This document shows, in pieces, positions 7,347 to 10,670 of a DNA stretch of 10,670 bases. The notes beneath the pieces are model-generated. The model did not search any database, was not told the origin of the DNA, and saw nothing but the letters and a program-made list of their open reading frames with translations. The DNA is from JABJPE01 sp036340215. GTDB lineage: Bacteria; Pseudomonadota; Gammaproteobacteria; Comchoanobacterales; Comchoanobacteraceae. The position numbers and the translations under genes were made by a program. Numbering within the stretch: position 1 is the first letter of the stretch; each line of letters opens with the position of its first letter. Location of the stretch: assembly GCA_036340215.1 (NCBI GenBank), contig JAYYZF010000032.1, forward strand, positions 1 to 10,670, read 5' to 3'.

Positions 7347-7425
7347 TAATTCAGGCAAATTAAGTGGCTCGTCTCTTAAAGTTTATTTGAGTTTTACACG
7401 TTACAGTATCTTAACCAATAACTAA
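7255..7425 (+). CDS. Possible 56-residue hydrophobic small protein (unrecognised)
   Basis: An ATG-started frame encodes a peptide whose first 30 residues are hydrophobic with a few Arg/Lys (MLFLSFFRAMLGGVSVIKF...), like a signal anchor, followed by a polar Ser/Lys-rich end. There is no convincing ribosome binding site. The hydrophobic character could arise merely as the antisense of the basic frame at 7227-7346. Confidence 0.15.
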   Translation: MLFLSFFRAMLGGVSVIKFLRIFAILGSVSINSGKLSGSSLKVYLSFTRYSILTNN

Positions 7426-7438
7426 ATTGAGAACAAAT

Positions 7439-7800
7439 ATGAATGAAAATACAGTAATATCTGGCAATATTACAAAAAATAACTTTTAGCTCGTTCATAT
7501 AATCTAATTTCTGACTTTGACGGCGTTGGCGTAAGAAAAATTTCAAAAAATAGATTATACTTAATAAATACGTTAAACATTATTCTTACAAGCAACCCCA
7601 ATGCTATCTACAACAAGGAGTTGGTGGGAGTGACGGTTGACGCATGGTCTGCTTCTTTGGATTATGCCGTATTTGAAAATTTGGTTTTTCTCATGTTTCT
7701 TGTAAAATTGGGGAATATAGGTTATATTCTAGCATGTACGCTAAGGAGAGCTGTTGAAAAATGTTTTTTGGCAAGTCGAAAAGAAGCCACACAGTTGTGA
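7439..7800 (+). pseudogene. Possible small gene broken by a single -1 frameshift, overlapping the mshI start
   Basis: An ATG at 7439 with GAGA six nt upstream opens a frame of 16 codons (MNENTVISGNITKNNF) that stops at TAG 7487-7489. The frame one base back is open from 7483 to TGA 7798-7800, about 105 sense codons, an unlikely run at this base composition. One extra T in the TTTT run at 7484-7487, or a -1 slip there, would join them as ...NNFLARSYNLISDFDG... and give a product of about 120 residues with a hydrophobic stretch (FENLVFLMFLV) near the C-terminal third. The family is not recognised. The end overlaps the first 40 nt of mshI, and the putative msh promoter lies inside, so this is either a decayed gene or a chance open frame. 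Confidence 0.3.
7700..7728 (+). promoter_or_regulatory. Putative promoter of the msh cluster
   Basis: -35 TTGTAA (7700-7705), 17-nt spacer, -10 TATATT (7723-7728, 5 of 6), giving a start about 25 nt before the mshI ATG. A second candidate lies upstream: TTGACG (7637-7642), 17 nt, GATTAT (7660-7665). Confidence 0.5.
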
Positions 7801-8708
7801 TAAGGCCTCACAATATAAACGGAAATGGGTTTGACCTTTTGGTTGTAAAACATCTACGCAGTGAAGAAGGTCGCTCACTTGAAGTGGAGGATTTTCTTAG
7901 TGACCCTGAAGTCTCGTTGTCTGGAGCTTTACCTGATATAGTCAAAGAGTGTGATCTTAAGAGGCAGCACGCTACAATTGTTTTGCCTCACTCTTCTTAT
8001 TCACATTTTACGATCAACAGACCTAACTTGCCTAGTGATGAGATACGCAAGTCACTATATTGGGTCTCGCAAGATAAGCTTGATAACATGCCTTACCATA
8101 CCCCGCTTCTTGATTCCTGTTTTGCTCCAGATATCTTGAAAGGTAGAGAGCATAATAAAATGCACGTTTTTGTTGCTGAGGATAGTGATGTCAGAAAATT
8201 ATATGAGGATGTTAAAAAAGTCGGTTTAAAAGTTGATTTAGTGACAGTTCATGAAATAGCAACTGCTTCTCTGCTTAGACATTGGTCCCAAAGTTGTGTG
8301 GTTTGCTATATAGATATCCCGTTAGGAGACTCCCCATCTCTAATCATTGTCCTCGATGGAGATTTCGTTGCTTACAAGAAGCTACCATCTATAAATAAAA
8401 ATGTTTCTGTAGATGTGAAAAGGGATCAGTTCGTGTTATTTTGGGCAGAAGTTAGTCGCCAGCTAAATTATTACAAGAGTAATTTAGATGGAGAATTTCA
8501 AAGTAAGATTTATGGTTACGGGGAATCCTGGAATTCCTTGAAAAATGATTTGTTGTTCGGTGAGATATTCAAGGATAGATTTCCAACTTGTAAGCTAGAG
8601 GCTATTACACTGGGAGATGTTATAGTTACGGATGGTTTAGATGCTAAGATGTTGCTCGCAATTCAGCATGATCTAATTGGGGGGGCTCTTATAAATGAAA
8701 AAGAATGA
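7761..8708 (+). CDS. mshI: MSHA biogenesis protein MshI (PilM-like cytoplasmic ATPase-fold protein)
   Basis: MshI is the cytoplasmic, PilM-related member of the inner-membrane alignment complex of MSHA pili; it docks onto the N-terminus of the PilN-like protein. The 315 residues resemble MshI: the block INRPNLPSDEIRKSLYW followed by SQDKLDNMPYHTPLLDSCFAP (85-123) corresponds to the family's 'RPxVPxxEl..AlkW.vkDli..p...' segment. A second half with strands like CVVCYIDI (179-186) and SLIIVLDGDFVAYKKL (193-208) and the helix FWAEVSRQLNYYKSNLDG (227-244) is typical of the actin-like PilM/MshI fold. No signal peptide is present. AAGGAG precedes the ATG with a rather long 12-nt gap. Its 3' end overlaps the next gene by 14 nt, so translation is probably coupled. 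Confidence 0.88.
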   Translation: MFFGKSKRSHTVVIRPHNINGNGFDLLVVKHLRSEEGRSLEVEDFLSDPEVSLSGALPDIVKECDLKRQHATIVLPHSSYSHFTINRPNLPSDEIRKSLYWVSQDKLDNMPYHTPLLDSCFAPDILKGREHNKMHVFVAEDSDVRKLYEDVKKVGLKVDLVTVHEIATASLLRHWSQSCVVCYIDIPLGDSPSLIIVLDGDFVAYKKLPSINKNVSVDVKRDQFVLFWAEVSRQLNYYKSNLDGEFQSKIYGYGESWNSLKNDLLFGEIFKDRFPTCKLEAITLGDVIVTDGLDAKMLLAIQHDLIGGALINEKE

Positions 8709-9261
8709 TAAAGGCCAAGAAATAAACTTTTTAGAGGTTATGCCTATAAGGTATGATAGAATACCATCTTCACTGCATATAATACTGATATGGTTATTCT
8801 TTGTTTTGACTTTTTGTATTCTACATTACCAAAGTTATTCTAGTTTTAAAACTTTATCTGCAGAGTCCAAGTCTCTTAATTCATCTTTGGATAAAGCTAT
8901 TTCTTTACTAGGGCATAACCATTCTGATGCTGGGAAAAAGGAGAATAACTTAAGAGTTGTTGCTATTAGTGATGAAAGTTTAAACTTAAATTCAGTTGGT
9001 TTTTCTGAAAAGTTGCTTGCCTTGTCTGAAAATTATAATGATAAAGTCTGGTATACCCAGATTTCTTTCAGTAATAAGGATAAGTCTTTAGCTCTTGAGG
9101 GTGATACTATCTCAACGACTGAGCTAAACAATCTTTTCAGTCGCTTGAAAGAGGCCCCACTATTTAGTGACTTTCAGCTCATTCTTCAGGATGTTATGCT
9201 TAAATTTGAGATTGATGGTATGCCATCTCATAAATTCAGAATAACAGGATTAAAAAAATGA
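8695..9261 (+). CDS. PilN-like pilus assembly protein (MshI2-type)
   Basis: This is the PilN-equivalent of the MSHA alignment complex: a short cytoplasmic N-terminus, one membrane segment and a periplasmic domain. The N-terminus EINFLEVMPIRYDRIP (9-24) resembles the 'INLLP..R' motif by which PilN binds PilM/MshI. Residues 27-45 (LHIILIWLFFVLTFCIL...) are the transmembrane helix, followed by a heptad-like stretch (48-75) and a mixed alpha/beta periplasmic domain. The 188 residues suit the family. The ATG lies inside the mshI end and follows a run of seven G at 8679-8685, which can serve as a weak Shine-Dalgarno. Its place between mshI and mshJ supports the call more than sequence alone does. 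Confidence 0.8.
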   Translation: MKKNDKGQEINFLEVMPIRYDRIPSSLHIILIWLFFVLTFCILHYQSYSSFKTLSAESKSLNSSLDKAISLLGHNHSDAGKKENNLRVVAISDESLNLNSVGFSEKLLALSENYNDKVWYTQISFSNKDKSLALEGDTISTTELNNLFSRLKEAPLFSDFQLILQDVMLKFEIDGMPSHKFRITGLKK

Positions 9262-9277
9262 GGTTGAGGTAGCTCTT

Positions 9278-9832
9278 GTGTTAGATATTGTAGATAACTT
9301 GTCACAGATTAAACGGATACAGATTACAGTACTTGGTGTGGTTTTAATGGCGCTTACTTGGTATGTGTTTAGTTATACGGAGCTCTCTGAAGCAAACGAT
9401 CAGCTTGTCAATAAAAATAAGACCCTCTCAGGCCAAATAAGATCAATATCCAAGATGACTGCAAGGAGTGATAAATTAATTTATGAGAATCACATGATCT
9501 CTGCTGATAAGCTTGCCTCACTGCTAGAATCAATCTTACAAGATACAGGAGGTCTCGAGTTAGTATCTTTGCAAAAAACAGCAAATATAGCGCTCAATGA
9601 TGGAATTGACGATGAGGTTAAAGGTCTGCATGCTATTCTAGGTAATAAGCTAACTGCAACGGATATAGAAATAAAATTAAACGGCGATTACCTGAGTGTT
9701 GTGAGGTATTTGCAGAGAGTTGAGAAGAATTCTGATAGTGGAGGAGCATACTGGCAAAGTTTAAATTACAAAGTTCTAGACTACCCTAATGCCCAAATTG
9801 ATTTGGTTTTAAGAACTTTGAATAAGGGTTGA
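9278..9832 (+). CDS. mshJ: MSHA biogenesis protein MshJ (PilO-like)
   Basis: MshJ is the PilO-equivalent, an inner-membrane protein pairing with the PilN-like partner in the periplasm to link the pilus motor to the secretin. It starts at GTG 9278 with a GAGGT Shine-Dalgarno 7 nt before; no ATG start is available nearby. One membrane segment (13-33), a coiled-coil-like region (35-75) and a periplasmic domain follow. The C-terminal YWQSLNYKVLDYPNAQIDL (158-176) is the most characteristic MshJ stretch (family pattern W..L.Y.V..YP.A...L...TL). Length is 184 residues, slightly under the usual MshJ size of about 210. It lies 16 nt after the PilN-like gene, and its stop touches the next gene region. 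Confidence 0.85.
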   Translation: MLDIVDNLSQIKRIQITVLGVVLMALTWYVFSYTELSEANDQLVNKNKTLSGQIRSISKMTARSDKLIYENHMISADKLASLLESILQDTGGLELVSLQKTANIALNDGIDDEVKGLHAILGNKLTATDIEIKLNGDYLSVVRYLQRVEKNSDSGGAYWQSLNYKVLDYPNAQIDLVLRTLNKG

Positions 9833-9840
9833 TAATTGTT

Positions 9841-10215
9841 ATGAAATTTCGTCTAAACTACATTTTGATATTATTTCTTGTGCAACTGTCTTGGGCTGAA
9901 AATAGCCTAAGCATGGAAAAGTATTCTTTTAACGATCCAACAAAGCCATATGCCTTTAAGGAGAAGACAAAAAACATACAGATAAGCACATCCACATTGG
10001 TGCTTGCAATGACATTTATTTCCAGCAAAGGCAGTGCAGCCGTAATTAATGGTGTTTCGTACAAAGTTGGTGATGAAATTGATGGCCACATATTAAAAAA
10101 AATAGAGCCCAATAAAGTAACCCTTATCTCTCTGTCATCTGGTGAGAAGATCACGCTTACCGCCAAAAGAAACCTTGTGCTCGAGAAAAAAACAGTGCAA
10201 AATAATGACGAATAA
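9841..10215 (+). CDS. mshK: MSHA biogenesis protein MshK (PilP-like periplasmic protein)
   Basis: MshK is thought to play the PilP role, a periplasmic connector between the inner-membrane complex and the secretin. I chose ATG 9841 rather than TTG 9829 because it gives a clean Sec signal peptide: basic MKFR, a hydrophobic core, and cleavage after SWA (19|20). The 124-residue precursor then shows the family hallmark FNDPTKPYAF (30-39), and a C-terminal beta domain VINGVSYKVGDEIDG (68-82), HILKKIEPNKVTLISL (83-98), like the HQ/PilP fold. AAGGG sits 12 nt upstream. The coding region follows the mshJ stop by 8 nt. Confidence 0.84.
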   Translation: MKFRLNYILILFLVQLSWAENSLSMEKYSFNDPTKPYAFKEKTKNIQISTSTLVLAMTFISSKGSAAVINGVSYKVGDEIDGHILKKIEPNKVTLISLSSGEKITLTAKRNLVLEKKTVQNNDE

Positions 10216-10233
10216 CTGGAGGTTGTGTAAGTT

Positions 10234-10670
10234 GTGAAGAGGATTAAGTTAACAAAATATCTAATTGCTGCAGTATCTATTTTGCTGCTGTCATGCTGTA
10301 CAAGCCATCTTTCTCAAGAGTATACCAAGGCTAATAAAAAAATAGAGAATACCTTAAGTACTGCTATAAAAAATAATTCAACGACTAAAAGCAAGACCAT
10401 TGAGGTACCAAATACAATATTTTCGGCTTTAGCTCCTCAAGTTGATCTAAGCAAACAAGAAGATGAGCCACGGTTTGATATATCAGCTCAGAAACAAGAT
10501 GCTGCTCAATTTTTCTCCGGTTTAGCTAAAGGTGCTGGCATAAGTATGATGGTATCGCCTGAATTATCTGGGAATATTACTCTTGATATGTTCGACGTTA
10601 CGTTGGGTGAAATTCTTGAGTCAGTCCGCTCTGTGTATGGTTTTGAATTTGTTAAAACCAGCTACGGTTA
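10234..10670 (+). CDS. mshL: MSHA secretin MshL, N-terminal part (runs off right edge)
   Basis: MshL forms the outer-membrane secretin ring through which the MSHA pilus passes. The frame starts at GTG 10234, 11 nt after GGAGG, and remains open to the edge (145 full codons). Residues 1-20 are a lipoprotein signal peptide ending in the lipobox LLSC with C21 the lipidated cysteine (a second Cys follows directly). After a polar linker, FDISAQKQDAAQFFSGLAKG (81-100) and the following MMVSPELSGNITLDMFDVTLGEI form the secretin N0/STN-type domain, typical of MshL/PilQ. The secretin beta-barrel is outside the window. In known clusters mshM, mshN and mshE follow. Confidence 0.9.
   Translation, partial: MKRIKLTKYLIAAVSILLLSCCTSHLSQEYTKANKKIENTLSTAIKNNSTTKSKTIEVPNTIFSALAPQVDLSKQEDEPRFDISAQKQDAAQFFSGLAKGAGISMMVSPELSGNITLDMFDVTLGEILESVRSVYGFEFVKTSYG

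Larger units (their letters stand above)
7172..7760. other. 589-bp divergent intergenic region between pilD and mshI
   Basis: This region holds the likely pilD promoter on the left (-10 at 7221-7226) and the likely msh promoter on the right (7700-7728). Between them are short open frames on both strands that I cannot assign to a family: 7227-7346 minus, 7255-7425 plus, and a longer frame at 7439-7800 plus interrupted by one shift. It is much longer than the other gaps here, which fits decayed coding sequence rather than purely regulatory DNA. Confidence 0.6.

Noticed and set aside
7507..7530. ISDFDGV in the broken frame upstream of mshI as a HAD phosphatase motif
   Set aside because: HAD motif I needs DxDGT/V with further motifs; no lysine or acidic motifs III/IV follow, so the resemblance is too short.
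9829..9840. TTG 9829 as the mshK start
   Set aside because: It would add MIIV before the signal peptide and has no ribosome binding site at a suitable distance; ATG 9841 is better.
9858..10166. Minus-strand frame of 102 codons opposite mshK
   Set aside because: It is the shadow of mshK, which has a signal peptide, the DPT motif and operon position on the plus strand.

Overview
This AT-rich window carries genes typical of a host-associated, probably obligately intracellular bacterium. The main evidence is two genes of the ATP/ADP translocase (Tlc/NTT) family, which energy parasites such as Rickettsiales and Chlamydiae use to import host ATP. The right-hand third holds an MSHA-type type IV pilus assembly cluster, an arrangement best known from Gammaproteobacteria such as Vibrio and Shewanella. 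Together these suggest, tentatively, a gammaproteobacterial endosymbiont or intracellular pathogen. No species can be named from the sequence alone.

Layout. Positions 1-551 (minus strand) hold the first 183 codons of a protein built from a 108-residue tandem repeat; the gene runs off the left edge. A tRNA-Thr(UGU) gene (830-905, minus) follows, then four genes on the minus strand. In transcription order, from high to low coordinate, these are a prepilin peptidase (pilD-like, 6311-7171), a long divergent Tlc-family protein (3758-6196), the nucleotide-pool sanitising pyrophosphatase rdgB (2940-3557), and a canonical-looking ATP/ADP translocase (1169-2734) ending in a strong intrinsic terminator. 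Good sigma70-like promoters lie before both tlc genes and before rdgB, so these appear to be separately transcribed.

From 7761 to the right edge, on the plus strand and tightly packed, are five pilus genes: mshI (PilM-like), a PilN-like gene, mshJ (PilO-like), mshK (PilP-like) and the start of mshL (outer-membrane secretin lipoprotein). This is the inner-membrane alignment complex plus secretin of an MSHA pilus. The divergent prepilin peptidase upstream would process its pilins.

The 589-bp gap between pilD and mshI is not empty. It contains an open frame of about 105 codons that joins a short ATG-started frame through a single -1 shift at a T4 run. This looks like a broken, or possibly frameshifted, small gene. 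Two short mutually antisense frames also lie there.

The points most worth a second look are the second Tlc protein (large soluble N-terminal region, central insert, and loss of a conserved charged motif), the tandem-repeat protein, the prepilin peptidase without its zinc cysteines, and the frameshifted frame upstream of mshI.
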